DNA of 64,000 nucleotides from Fructobacillus americanaquae (GTDB lineage Bacteria > Bacillota > Bacilli > Lactobacillales > Lactobacillaceae), in assembly GCF_024029775.1 (NCBI RefSeq), contig NZ_CP097122.1, positions 1,179,001 through 1,243,000 on the forward strand, given 5' to 3'. Shown here one piece after another: positions 30,042-38,793 of the stretch. Below the pieces are notes generated by a model, which was not told the origin of the DNA, did not search any database, and was given only the letters and a program-made list of their open reading frames with translations. Position numbers and translations under genes: made by a program. The stretch's first letter is position 1. Every line of letters begins with the position of its first letter.

Positions 30042-30911
30042 TTAATGGTAGTAGGACATGACGGTAACAATTAGTCCGAAAATGGCCACTAAGGGCTGAA
30101 TTTGATAGGTTAATGGCCGAATAAAGGTTAAGAGATACGCAGCTATGGCGAAAACGATTGTGATCAAGGCGATTGGTGAGAAGCCTTCCAATATGAGGGC
30201 GGCGAGGATAAAAAGTGGACCGGTTATGAGTCCTAATTTTCGTCCTTTAACTGTGGGTAGGAAGAGGGGAGTGAAGTAAAAGGCCGTGGCAAAGACTAAA
30301 AGCCATGATTGCTTCAAAAAATCAGTTTCAACATAGTTGTTGGCCAGATAGTTGATGCAAATTGGCACCGAAAAGGTCAGCAAGATGCTCAAACCGGTTA
30401 AACCAAGCGGGTTCTTCAACTGAAAGGCCCGAAAGGGTAAAATCAGCAAGAAGCAAATGAAGAGCAGGAGGAGGGCTAAAACTTCAAAGCGCGACCGTAA
30501 TTGTGAATTGAAAAGCACAATTAAAGAAGCAGCTAAGGAGGCCCAAACATGCCAGTCGGCCTTGGCAAACCGATTTTTAACGAGGAACCCCAACGTCATT
30601 GCAGAAAAGATTGAATAGGCAATTAAGGACCAAATTTGCCAGTTACCAGCATTTTGCCAAACTTGGTGGTAGATGAGGGGCTGTTGCCACCAGATGATGT
30701 TTAAACCGACTGCAATCGCTGGAACCGTATAGCGATGAGGGGCTGGTAGGGCAGCGACTTGGCCTTGGTTAGCTTGTTGTTTTTGTTCTTGGCGGCGTTG
30801 TGACCGGGAGAAAAAATCAGCCGTTTTTTCCTGGAGTGGTTCGTCACTTGCGCCATGCAGTGGCGTGCTGGTTTGTTGATCAGGAGTGATTGTTTCATTT
30901 TCTTTTGTCAT
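30042..30911 (-). CDS. Hypothetical polytopic membrane protein
   Basis: This protein of 289 residues has a hydrophilic, Gln/Lys-rich cytoplasmic N-terminus of about 60 residues followed by roughly nine hydrophobic segments to the C-terminus. I recognise no family or active-site motif. I place the start at 30911, where GAGG lies 6 nt upstream. A TTG 18 nt further up would add six residues. It is divergent from the metK riboswitch leader. Confidence 0.7.
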   Translation of the reverse strand: MTKENETITPDQQTSTPLHGASDEPLQEKTADFFSRSQRRQEQKQQANQGQVAALPAPHRYTVPAIAVGLNIIWWQQPLIYHQVWQNAGNWQIWSLIAYSIFSAMTLGFLVKNRFAKADWHVWASLAASLIVLFNSQLRSRFEVLALLLLFICFLLILPFRAFQLKNPLGLTGLSILLTFSVPICINYLANNYVETDFLKQSWLLVFATAFYFTPLFLPTVKGRKLGLITGPLFILAALILEGFSPIALITIVFAIAAYLLTFIRPLTYQIQPLVAIFGLIVTVMSYYH

Positions 30912-30978
30912 CAGAACCTCGAAAGTCAATTGCTATTTCTTATTCTATCATGTAGAATATAAATTATAAATTACATAA

Positions 30979-31100
30979 CTATCAAGAGCAGGGAAGTGAT
31001 ACAGCACGGTGAACCTGCACCAACCGGCATTTGCACGGTGGTAATTCTGTAAGATAGGCAACTTGCAAAGCGCTTTGGGTTGTCCAAGGTGCTTTTCTTT
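30979..31100 (+). ncRNA. SAM-I (S-box) riboswitch upstream of metK
   Basis: P1 is CTATC (30979-30983) / GATAG (31053-31057). The conserved S-box blocks follow in order: ATCAAGAG, a GAA..C loop, CAACCGGC, and TTGCACGGTGGTAATTCT. An intrinsic terminator follows: AAGCGCTTTGG (31068-31078) / CCAAGGTGCTT (31084-31094) with T-rich tail. SAM binding should favour termination and switch metK off. Confidence 0.88.
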
Positions 31101-31140
31101 TGTCTCTATATTGTTAGTTAATTTAAAGGAGAAAAAGAAA

Positions 31141-32298
31141 ATGACAAAATTTTTTACTGCTGAATCAGTTGCCAATGGCCATCCGGATAAGGTAGCGGAC
31201 CAAATTGCTGATGCCATCTTGGATGCTGTGTTGACAGAAGATCCAAAGGCTCGGGCCGCCATTGAAGTGACCACATCAACGGGCGATGTTTCGATTTTTG
31301 GTGAGTTGTCAACGACTTCTTATGTGAACGTCCGTCAAATTGCCGTTGATACGATCAAGGCCATTGGCTACAATCAGCCGGAATTTGGTTTTTCAGCTGA
31401 TTCAATCAATGTTTCGAATAAGATTGTGGAACAATCACCAGATATTGCTCAAGCTGTTGATGCGGCCGAAGATGATCCAGACCAATTAGGTGCCGGCGAC
31501 CAGGGAATGGTTTTTGGCTATGCCACTAATGAAACGACTGATTACTTGCCATTAGCTTTGGACTTGTCCCATCAGTTAATGCGTAAAATTCGTCAGGTAC
31601 GAAATGACCAAGAATTGGCTTACTTACGCCCAGATGCCAAGGGTGAAGTAACACTAGAATTGACGGATGATGGCCAGGTTAAGCGTATTGCGGCCGTTGT
31701 TTTGTCAACTCAGCACGATGCAGAAGTAACATTGGAACAATTACGTGCTGATATAAAAAAGTTCGTGGTTGATCTGGTCTTGCCTGCTGATTTGGTTGAT
31801 GACCAAACGAAGTATTATATTAATCCATCCGGTCGCTTTGTCTTGGGTGGTCCTCAAGCCGACTCTGGTTTGACAGGCCGTAAAATTATCGTCGATACTT
31901 ATGGGGGGGCAGCCCACCACGGTGGTGGTGCTTTCTCGGGAAAGGATGCCACCAAGGTTGACCGGTCGGCTGCTTACTATGCTCGCTATGTGGCCAAGAA
32001 TTTGGTGGCTGCTGGCTTGGCTGACAAGATTGAGCTCCAGATAGCCTATGCAATTGGTGTTGCCAAGCCGGTTTCGTTGAATATTGAAGCATTTGGGACT
32101 GAAAAGGTCGCAGAAGACAAAATTGAAGCCATCGTTGAGAAGCTTTTTGACTTCCGTCCTTTGGCAATCATTAATAGCCTAGACCTTCGTCGGCCAATTT
32201 ATAAGCAGACAGCTGCTTACGGTCACTTTGGTCGTCCTGATTTGGACTTGCCATGGGAAAAGTTGGACCAGGTTGAGAAAATCAAGGCAGAGTTGTAG
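31141..32298 (+). CDS. metK: S-adenosylmethionine synthetase
   Basis: This protein of 385 residues makes SAM from methionine and ATP. Conserved blocks are [15 protein letters not shown] (about 9-23), [12 protein letters not shown] (about 118-129) and the P-loop-like [20 protein letters not shown] (about 260). I start at 31141, preceded by AAAGGAG. The upstream frame extension would run through the riboswitch and is not coding. Expression is predicted to be repressed by its own product through the S-box. Confidence 0.97.
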   Translation: MTKFFTAESVANGHPDKVADQIADAILDAVLTEDPKARAAIEVTTSTGDVSIFGELSTTSYVNVRQIAVDTIKAIGYNQPEFGFSADSINVSNKIVEQSPDIAQAVDAAEDDPDQLGAGDQGMVFGYATNETTDYLPLALDLSHQLMRKIRQVRNDQELAYLRPDAKGEVTLELTDDGQVKRIAAVVLSTQHDAEVTLEQLRADIKKFVVDLVLPADLVDDQTKYYINPSGRFVLGGPQADSGLTGRKIIVDTYGGAAHHGGGAFSGKDATKVDRSAAYYARYVAKNLVAAGLADKIELQIAYAIGVAKPVSLNIEAFGTEKVAEDKIEAIVEKLFDFRPLAIINSLDLRRPIYKQTAAYGHFGRPDLDLPWEKLDQVEKIKAEL

Positions 32299-32411
32299 GC
32301 CAAGTTTCTTTAGAAAAATCAAAATTATTTGGATTGAATTTCGATAAGATCAACCAATAAAAGAACTGAATGCAGTCGAAGGACGCATCCAGGTCTTTTA
32401 ATTTGTGTTGA

Positions 32412-33305
32412 TTAGTTTTCGGCAACTCCCATGATTGGGTAAGTCCCCGCGATTGTCATGGTGAAGGAATAGGCCCCGGATTGAAGGGGGCGGCCATCAG
32501 TTTTGACCGACTGAATATCTTTGATATGAAAATCGGCAGGAATGGTTAGGGGAATGGTTGTAAAGCCCTTTCGACTAGGATTTTCCACGCCTTTTTTACC
32601 ACGTAGATAGGTCAGCATGATTTGTGGCCAAGGTAGTTGGTTAACTAGGCGGATTTCGGCTGTGTTGCCATCTTTGCTCGGAATAATTTGTAAACCGAGT
32701 GTCTTGGAATGGTTTTGATAGGTCTGACCAAAACGAAGGGTCCAAGAAAAACTGATTTTGTTTTGGTTGCGGGAAGCCTGGCCCCAAAAAGAAAATATTT
32801 GCTGAAAGGCATGTTTCCAAGCAAATTTTTGATTGAATTCAGGTAAAATGGCTGAAAAATCAGGACCAACTTGGAAGGTATCCAAGAAGTATTGCTTACC
32901 CTGCTTTGGAACAGAGCCCGTTACTAGTCCAAGAGAAACCTGCCGGATAGTTTGGGTATTTAAAGCAGTTAAAATTTGATGCACAAGATGACTGGATGAG
33001 TGGTTTTTATCCCCCCAGTTAATTAACAAAAGTGGCCAGCGCAGGGTATCATCAAAGTCTAAAATTGCGGCTAAAGTTGCATTCAAGGAAGCCGAATTAC
33101 CAATGACGACGATTGGGAGGCTGGCTTCTCTTTGCATGGTCTTAGCGATTTTGCGGGCAAGGGTGTAGACCGAGATGTGCGTAGAGGCCTTTTGAAAACT
33201 TGTGACCGCTTGGGCGGCTGTTAATTGACTTTTGATTTGATCCAAGGCTCCAAGATCTTTTGGGCGAATCAAGGTTGTATCAATAATAAAGTGTGCTGAT
33301 GTCAT
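32412..33305 (-). CDS. Degenerate diacylglycerol/lipid kinase-like protein
   Basis: This 297-residue protein has the overall order of DAGK_cat proteins: an N-terminal beta-alpha domain and a C-terminal beta-rich domain. The nucleotide-binding GGDGTLN of the family appears as GNSASLN (about residue 72), and the following PxGTxNDF-type motif is replaced by PLLLINWGDKNHSS. If the assignment is right, it is likely not an active kinase. A more distant fold is the alternative. A leader with a terminator-like hairpin lies between promoter and gene. Confidence 0.5.
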   Translation of the reverse strand: MTSAHFIIDTTLIRPKDLGALDQIKSQLTAAQAVTSFQKASTHISVYTLARKIAKTMQREASLPIVVIGNSASLNATLAAILDFDDTLRWPLLLINWGDKNHSSSHLVHQILTALNTQTIRQVSLGLVTGSVPKQGKQYFLDTFQVGPDFSAILPEFNQKFAWKHAFQQIFSFWGQASRNQNKISFSWTLRFGQTYQNHSKTLGLQIIPSKDGNTAEIRLVNQLPWPQIMLTYLRGKKGVENPSRKGFTTIPLTIPADFHIKDIQSVKTDGRPLQSGAYSFTMTIAGTYPIMGVAEN

Positions 33306-33330
33306 AATTTTAAGTCTTTGCTATGTCGTT

Positions 33331-33407
33331 AAAAAAGGCATGCCAGTGCATGCCGGATACCCAAACGGCGGGCATCATTTTACGTTTATCAGAATACGTC
33401 GATTATA
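33331..33407 (-). promoter_or_regulatory. Promoter and two-hairpin attenuator-like leader
   Basis: On the minus strand TGC-TATAAT (TATAAT = complement of 33402-33407) is an extended -10. The transcript would then meet hairpin 1, GATGCCC (33370-33376) with GGGTATC (33356-33362). Hairpin 2 is the perfect GGCATGC/GCATGCC (33337-33354), followed by TTTTTT (33331-33336). ATGCC of hairpin 1 can also pair with GGCAT of hairpin 2, giving an antiterminator. It resembles no riboswitch class I know. Confidence 0.55.
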
Positions 33408-33653
33408 GCAGAAAATCAAGGTTGGTGATGATTTTTTTCTTGACATTTGTTTTGCTGTCGGTCTTTGGTATAAGGAAATAACGAGCAAAGTAAAAAGACT
33501 AAGTTGAGTGATATGATTCCCCAAATTTAGACAGACCAATTGCGGGCATTTACTATATTCAAATGACTCAAAGCAGACCGATTAATAGTAATTATCTTTG
33601 CAAAGTTAGTATGATTGCGCCAAAGAAATCAATCAAGAAGGTAAAAGCATTCA
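33408..33653. other. Intergenic stretch without recognised gene
   Basis: AT-rich spacer between the lipid-kinase-like gene leader and the ppcA terminator. A TTGACA at 33444-33449 has no well-spaced -10. I see no convincing ORF, repeat or RNA structure. Confidence 0.4.
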
Positions 33654-33700
33654 GAACAAACAAAAGGACTGACGCCAATTCAATAACGGCCGTTAGTCCT
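33654..33700 (-). terminator. Terminator of ppcA
   Basis: On the minus strand AGGACTAACGGCC pairs with GGCGTCAGTCCT (one wobble, one bulge), followed by TTTTGTTTGTT. Confidence 0.75.
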
Positions 33701-33783
33701 CAAGGCCGCTCAATGAGCTGACCTAATTTTTTTGCTTTAAATCATCAGGTAGTCTTTATGGTGATTGAACTTTAATCGTTTGC

Positions 33784-35301
33784 TTAACCCAAGAAATGAC
33801 GCAATTGGGCCATACGATTAATCAAGGCGGTAATGGCAACGGAAGCGCCTTCCTTGAATTCAACAACTTGGAGGGCAATTTCGGCGTGTTGCTGCTCAGC
33901 CATTGTTTCTGGTCCAATGTGGAGGTCAAAGGCATCCTTGAGGATGACGATGTCTTCTTCGACATCTTGCCAGGCTGGGCTTTGCGTCTTCAAAATTTGA
34001 AGGGCATCCCAATTGATATAGTGAGCTAATTCGCCAAAATCAGCGCGCATACTTGGGTAATAGCGGTTCAAGACAGCTAGCTGTTCTTCATTGAGGCTTT
34101 CATATGCCCGGCCAAAACCAATAAATTCGGGTGGTACACCGATTGAATAAAAGGCGCCGGTAAAATTAATGGCTCGGGGTAATTCGATGTTATCAACGGA
34201 ACGGGAATAGCCCAAAACCCCCACGTGCTGACGACGGTCACGGCGCTTTGGGAAGGCCTTGAAGATTGGTTGGACGTCAGGAACTAATTGTTCGAGTGTT
34301 TCCTGGTAGAAGGCTGCTGATTTTTGGGCGATATCGGAAAGAACGGCTTCGTCTTCAGCGCTAATTAGCAATGGCTTTGCCTTTGGTAATTCTTCTTTCA
34401 AGTACTTGATGCCGGCCCTTGTTTCGTCGATGGAGAAGTCATAACGGAATGCTGACTGAACAGTTGCTGTTCTGACACCAGGGAATTCACGGACATAGCG
34501 TTTGACACGTTGAGGTGAAAGGCCACCACGGAAGATGGCAGACCCCGTTCCAGAAATTGGGTAGATGGCGATACCTTCCTTATCGGCAAATTGGTGCAAG
34601 CGCGCTAAGGCTAACTTATTTCCAATAATGGAAGACATAAAGCCGGCTGAAAGAGCAGAATCAGAACCGGCTAAAAAGACACGCAGGTGCTTTGGCCGGA
34701 AGCCAAAGTGTTCTTCATGTAGGTTCAAGTATTCCTTTAAAATTTCTGGTGCGTGGTATTGCGTTTCAAAGTCTTCGAAGAGTGGAATCATCTCGATGTA
34801 AGCCTTGTTGTCTTCCGTGGGTGTAAAGGTTGCATCTTTGAACTGGGCCAGCTTTTCAAACAAAAGCTGCATTTCAATGATTTGATCAGCACGTTGAGCC
34901 ATTGGTAAAATGGCTTCAAACAAGGGGCGTTGGTCAAAACCAAGGTCATTGGCAAAGTCTTCGGAACTTAAAAAGGCCGTCATGGCTTGCATTAAGTTGT
35001 AGCCTTTTTCTTCCCAAATATTTGGGAAACGGAACGTCAAAAATTTGTCACGACCAAGTTGGTGTTCCTTAAAGTATTCATAGTGGGTTGAGAAAAGGCG
35101 GTCGATGACTGCCGCATCGGCGTGTTTCCCTTCCCAGTCCCACATGTATTCATCAACATCGAGGGTCTGGTAATTTTGAAAGGCTTCATCAGTTTCCCGG
35201 TAAGCACTGATGAAAGGTTGTTGTGCGGTGTCCCAGAAGGGGGCGTTGGCGTTATCAGGGTGTTGTGTTCCCATAATCGCCGGAATCTTGCGTTCTGTCA
35301 T
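33784..35301 (-). CDS. ppcA: Phosphoenolpyruvate carboxylase, archaeal type (PpcA)
   Basis: This protein of 505 residues is far shorter than the roughly 900-residue bacterial PEPC. It begins with the archaeal-type signature IMGTQHPDNANAPFWD (about 9-24), and contains ISGTGSAIFRGGLSPQ (about 250-265) and GVLGYSRSV (about 358-366). It converts PEP and bicarbonate to oxaloacetate, supplying aspartate for the pyr operon products and amino acids. AAGGAG precedes the ATG by 9 nt. The gene is monocistronic with its own terminator. In bacteria this type is sparse but known from Leuconostoc and Oenococcus. Confidence 0.95.
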   Translation of the reverse strand: MTERKIPAIMGTQHPDNANAPFWDTAQQPFISAYRETDEAFQNYQTLDVDEYMWDWEGKHADAAVIDRLFSTHYEYFKEHQLGRDKFLTFRFPNIWEEKGYNLMQAMTAFLSSEDFANDLGFDQRPLFEAILPMAQRADQIIEMQLLFEKLAQFKDATFTPTEDNKAYIEMIPLFEDFETQYHAPEILKEYLNLHEEHFGFRPKHLRVFLAGSDSALSAGFMSSIIGNKLALARLHQFADKEGIAIYPISGTGSAIFRGGLSPQRVKRYVREFPGVRTATVQSAFRYDFSIDETRAGIKYLKEELPKAKPLLISAEDEAVLSDIAQKSAAFYQETLEQLVPDVQPIFKAFPKRRDRRQHVGVLGYSRSVDNIELPRAINFTGAFYSIGVPPEFIGFGRAYESLNEEQLAVLNRYYPSMRADFGELAHYINWDALQILKTQSPAWQDVEEDIVILKDAFDLHIGPETMAEQQHAEIALQVVEFKEGASVAITALINRMAQLRHFLG

Positions 35302-35339
35302 CTCTTAAAGCTCCTTTTTGGGATAGAAACGGATAATTA

Positions 35340-35379
35340 ATCGTTAAACAAGTAAAACCCTAAACAAAATGTTAACGAT
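35340..35379 (-). promoter_or_regulatory. Inverted repeat upstream of ppcA
   Basis: ATCGTTAA (35340-35347) and TTAACGAT (35372-35379) are perfect inverted copies 24 bp apart, 39-78 bp upstream of the ppcA start. It is a possible operator. No clear promoter could be placed. Confidence 0.35.
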
Positions 35380-35407
35380 ACCCTTTAATAATAGCAGATT
35401 TTAGTCT

Positions 35408-35446
35408 GAAAAAAACGTCTAAACGATAAAATCATTTAGACGTTTT
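35408..35446 (-). terminator. Terminator after rpoY-rnjA
   Basis: AACGTCTAAA and TTTAGACGTT form the stem, and on the minus strand seven T follow. It may also act on the plus strand (TTTTGTGTTTT). Confidence 0.85.
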
Positions 35447-35451
35447 GTGTT

Positions 35452-37134
35452 TTAAATCATAATCAGCATTGGCAAAATCATTGGCTTACGAGCCGTTTCT
35501 TTATGCAAATACTTGGAAAGATCATCAATGATGATCTGACGAATATCGGATTCACTAGCATTCTTTGCAGACATTGCCTTACGAATCGTATTGAAAATGA
35601 CATGACGACCATCATTAATGAGGTCACCAGATTCACGCATGTAAACAAAACCACGGGATAGGATATCAGGTCCGGAAAGGATTTCCTTCTTTTTTAAGTC
35701 AATCGTCGCTGTGACGATGACCAAACCATCTTGTGACAATTTTAAGCGGTCGTGTAAGACAATCGAACCAATATCACCAATTCCTGAGCCATCGATATAA
35801 GTATCTTCGGCAGGGAAGTGTCCGGCAATCCGTGGTGGATTCACACCGTCAAGAGCGAGGACATCACCGTTTTCTAGGATAAAGGTATGGTCCTTTGGAA
35901 TATCCAACTCTTCGGCTAGGCCAGCATGGACTTTGAGCATCCGGTATTCACCGTGGACGGGCATAAAGTATTCAGGCTGCATTAATGATAACATCAACTT
36001 TTGTTCTTCTTGGCCACCGTGACCAGAAGTGTGGATATTGTTTAACTTACCATGAATAACGTTAGCGCCGCCTTCTTCTAGTTTATTAATTACAGCGTTA
36101 ACAGAGGCCGTGTTCCCAGGAATTGGGGAAGAAGAAAAAATCACGTTATCGTTTGGCTTTAAGCGAACCTGCTTGTGCGTCCCATTAGCAATTCGTGCCA
36201 AAGCGGCCATTGATTCTCCTTGTGATCCGGTTGAGAGAATCAAAAGTTCGTCATCTGGGATATTTTTAATCTGTGACTGCTCAATCAGAGCATCGTCCGG
36301 GATGTTTAAGTATCCAAGGGCTCGCCCGTTCGTCATGGCTGATTCCATTGATCGGCCGAAGACGGCAATCTTACGACCATGAGCAATGGCTGCATCTGTT
36401 GCCATTTTGATTCGGTTCATGTTGGAAGCGAAAGTAGCAAAAATAATCCGGCCGTGCTTGAGTTGTTCAAAAAGTTTTTGAACAGTTTTTTCAACCCAGG
36501 CTTCTGATTTTGTCCACTCGGGCCGCTCAGCGTTAGTTGAATCGGACATTAGTAACAAAACACCTTCTTCACCAGTGCGAGCCATTGACCAGAGATTTGG
36601 TTTTTGCTTGGTGGTTGGTGTTAAATCAAATTTGAAATCACCGGTTTCAACAATCGTTCCAACGGGTGTTTTGACTGAAACGGCAAAAACGTCTGGGATT
36701 GAGTGAGTGGTGCGAATGAATTCAACTGACATTTGGTTAAATTCAATTACCGACCCATCCGTAATTTCATGGAGTTCAGCGCGGTTTAAGAGCTGCTTTT
36801 CTTCTAATTTGTTACGAATTAAGGCCATTGCCAGTGGGCCAGCATAAACTGGTACATTGACGGCTTGTAAAAAGTAAGCAATCGCCCCGATGTGGTCTTC
36901 GTGTCCGTGGGTAATCACCAGAGCTTTTACTTTGTCAATGTTTTCGACTAAGTACGAATAGTCTGGAATGACATAGTCAATTCCTAAAAGGGAGTCCTCC
37001 GGAAACTTAATTCCGGCATCCACGACGATAATTTCGTCCTGGTATTGGATTCCATATGTGTTTTTTCCAATTTCGCCAAGTCCGCCAAGGGCGTAAACGC
37101 CGACTTCGTTTTCCTTAATATCAACTGCTGACAT
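35452..37134 (-). CDS. rnjA: Ribonuclease J
   Basis: This RNase J has 560 residues: a metallo-beta-lactamase core with the metal motif THGHEDHIGA (about 75-84), a beta-CASP insertion (about 205-365, with FATFASNMNRI) and GHGGQEEQKL (about 370), and a C-terminal domain. It combines endo- and 5'-3' exonuclease activity in mRNA decay and rRNA maturation. It overlaps rpoY by one base (TAATG). The arrangement and length fit the J1 paralogue. Confidence 0.95.
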   Translation of the reverse strand: MSAVDIKENEVGVYALGGLGEIGKNTYGIQYQDEIIVVDAGIKFPEDSLLGIDYVIPDYSYLVENIDKVKALVITHGHEDHIGAIAYFLQAVNVPVYAGPLAMALIRNKLEEKQLLNRAELHEITDGSVIEFNQMSVEFIRTTHSIPDVFAVSVKTPVGTIVETGDFKFDLTPTTKQKPNLWSMARTGEEGVLLLMSDSTNAERPEWTKSEAWVEKTVQKLFEQLKHGRIIFATFASNMNRIKMATDAAIAHGRKIAVFGRSMESAMTNGRALGYLNIPDDALIEQSQIKNIPDDELLILSTGSQGESMAALARIANGTHKQVRLKPNDNVIFSSSPIPGNTASVNAVINKLEEGGANVIHGKLNNIHTSGHGGQEEQKLMLSLMQPEYFMPVHGEYRMLKVHAGLAEELDIPKDHTFILENGDVLALDGVNPPRIAGHFPAEDTYIDGSGIGDIGSIVLHDRLKLSQDGLVIVTATIDLKKKEILSGPDILSRGFVYMRESGDLINDGRHVIFNTIRKAMSAKNASESDIRQIIIDDLSKYLHKETARKPMILPMLIMI

Positions 37135-37349
37135 TAGGCGAAGGTTGTTAACTTAAATTCCGGGTTAGCCTGTTCGTACACCAGTGCTGCATCGGATAAT
37201 TCTTCAACATCTTCGATGTTAAATTCGGTATTTGCTTGCGCAGCTGCGAGCGCGGCTGGCTTTGATTCGGCCTCAATGTAAAAGGCCTCAGTGTTTTCCC
37301 GCTTTGGATTGCGGTCGAAATGACTTTGATAGTAAACTTTGTAAACCAT
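37134..37349 (-). CDS. rpoY: RNA polymerase epsilon subunit
   Basis: This small acidic protein of 71 residues is full-length for the RpoY/DUF1447 family (MVYKVYYQSHFDRNPKRE-, then DVEELSDAALVYEQ). It binds core RNA polymerase. GGAGG lies 7 nt before the ATG. A minus-strand extended -10 (TGG-TAAAAT, complement of 37405-37410) lies 56 bp upstream. The rpoY-rnjA pairing is conserved in Firmicutes. Confidence 0.95.
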   Translation of the reverse strand: MVYKVYYQSHFDRNPKRENTEAFYIEAESKPAALAAAQANTEFNIEDVEELSDAALVYEQANPEFKLTTFA

Positions 37350-37704
37350 GTTTGTTCCTCCAAGTTTAATTTTTAATTGATCACGAACGAAAACCTTAAC
37401 TTTTATTTTACCACAGCTGGCAGGGGATGGGGCGGTTTCTTAAGAAGGCGTAGCCTTTGTCAAAAAAATAGTTGTTGGTACGAATTGTTTTGTCATTAAT
37501 AATCAAATTTTTTTGTGTTTAATTTTTAGTAAATACCAAATCAATGTCTTTGAAAGTATTTATATATAATGGAAGCTGGTGCTGGTTTAATCTTTTGTTG
37601 ACAAAGCGAGTTGATATAAAACCGTCATTTTGAAAGAAGAGTGCGTATTGACTAAAAATTTGTTATAATAAAATACAATTACTTAACGAACGAGGGATAT
37701 ACTC
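37350..37704. promoter_or_regulatory. Intergenic promoter region between rpoY and efp
   Basis: The rpoY side has TGG-TAAAAT on the minus strand (37405-37410). The efp side has TGT-TATAAT (37661-37669) as an extended -10. The roughly 200 bp between are markedly AT-rich, with extra TATAAT-like strings (e.g. 37564-37569) but no ORF, repeat or RNA that I recognise. Confidence 0.5.
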
Positions 37705-38265
37705 ATGGCAATTGGCATGAATGATTTGAAGACAGGTTTGACGATTGAATACTCAAACTCAATCTGGCGTGTATTGGAATTCCAACACGTGAAGCCTGGA
37801 AAGGGAGCAGCCTTTGTGCGCTCTAAGTTGAAGAACTTGCGGACGGGTGCGGTTAACGAAGTAACCTTCCGTCCTGGTGATAAGTTTGAACAGGCCGAAA
37901 TTACAACGCGCCCAATGTCATACTTGTACGCCGAAAACGACGGTCGTGTCTTTATGGACACTGAAACTTACGAACAAATCAACATTTCAGATGACAACTT
38001 GCAAGAAGCCTTGAAGTTCATGCTTGAAGGAATGGAAGTTAAGATTACGATGTATGGTTCAGAAGTCTTGGGGGCAGAGTTGCCATCAACTGTTACTTTG
38101 AAGGTAACGGAGACGCAACCTGGTATCAAGGGCGCAACAGCTACTGGTTCAGGCAAGCCTGCTACTGTTGAAACTGGTGCCACTATTACAGTGCCAGATT
38201 TTGTTAACGAAGGTGAAACCATCATTGTTAATACTGAAGATGGGTCCTACAAGGGTCGGGCCTAA
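37705..38265 (+). CDS. efp: Elongation factor P
   Basis: EF-P of 186 residues relieves ribosome stalling at polyproline. It has the KOW-like N-domain with the modified-residue loop [20 protein letters not shown] (about 27-46; Lys at the tip) and two OB domains. The C-terminal signature [14 protein letters not shown]-like segment is present. It is first in efp-yqhY-nusB. Confidence 0.97.
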   Translation: MAIGMNDLKTGLTIEYSNSIWRVLEFQHVKPGKGAAFVRSKLKNLRTGAVNEVTFRPGDKFEQAEITTRPMSYLYAENDGRVFMDTETYEQINISDDNLQEALKFMLEGMEVKITMYGSEVLGAELPSTVTLKVTETQPGIKGATATGSGKPATVETGATITVPDFVNEGETIIVNTEDGSYKGRA

Positions 38266-38271
38266 GGTTGC

Positions 38272-38302
38272 TTAGGCTGCTTTCTTGATGAAGCAGTCTT
38301 TT
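38272..38302 (+). terminator. Hairpin terminator after efp
   Basis: GGCTGCTT (38275-38282) pairs with AAGCAGTC (38291-38298), followed by TTTT. The tail is short, so partial readthrough to yqhY-nusB is plausible. Confidence 0.65.
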
Positions 38303-38343
38303 GTATTTATTGGTACCGATTTTATCGGTTGATTGGAGGAACA

Positions 38344-38793
38344 ATGGTCAAGCAAGCCAACTTAGCGAATAAGAACTTTTTACTGTCCGCTGAAAAAATG
38401 GACGATGGGCAAACAATGGTTGCTCGGCACGCCTTGGAATTGATTGCACAGGCAGCAACCCTTGAGGTTGATGGTGTCGCGGCCATGCAAACAAATGTCT
38501 ACGACCATTTTCCAAAATCTTTAACCAATATTGCCAAAACAAAGGGTGTTTTATTGGAAAACGATGAAGATGGTTTGAATTTTGACGTCTCTGTTGTTTT
38601 GCATTACGGTGTTGTCGTACCAAAGGTGGCTTTTGCTATCCAACAATCAATCAAGAAAAACTTGGCTGATTTGACTGGCTTAACGGTTACGGAAGTGAAC
38701 GTGAATATTGCCGATTTGGTCCCCGATGAGACAAACGATACCCTGGACCCAGACCATTTGTTTGATCATGACCTGGCAAAGGAGCCCAGCTAA
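38344..38793 (+). CDS. yqhY: Asp23/Gls24 family protein YqhY
   Basis: This 149-residue protein of the Asp23/Gls24 envelope-stress family has the AAxxVDGVAAMQ-like segment (TLEVDGVAAMQTNV) and VVLHYGVVVPKVAFAIQ. YqhY of Bacillus is tied to lipid metabolism. GGAGG precedes the ATG at 38344, and the frame extension to 38329 lacks a ribosome site. Its stop overlaps the nusB start (TAATG). Confidence 0.92.
   Translation: MVKQANLANKNFLLSAEKMDDGQTMVARHALELIAQAATLEVDGVAAMQTNVYDHFPKSLTNIAKTKGVLLENDEDGLNFDVSVVLHYGVVVPKVAFAIQQSIKKNLADLTGLTVTEVNVNIADLVPDETNDTLDPDHLFDHDLAKEPS

Noticed and set aside
31063-31140. N-terminal extension of metK
   Set aside because: It would be read from the S-box terminator. 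The family start and AAAGGAG point to 31141.
32299-32411. Terminator after metK
   Set aside because: A GGAC/GGTC hairpin with a short T tail can be drawn, but two mismatches break the stem.
33440-33475. TTGACA with TATAAG on the plus strand as a promoter for an sRNA
   Set aside because: Spacing from TTGACA is about 23 bp, no terminator lies on the plus strand, and nothing folds convincingly.
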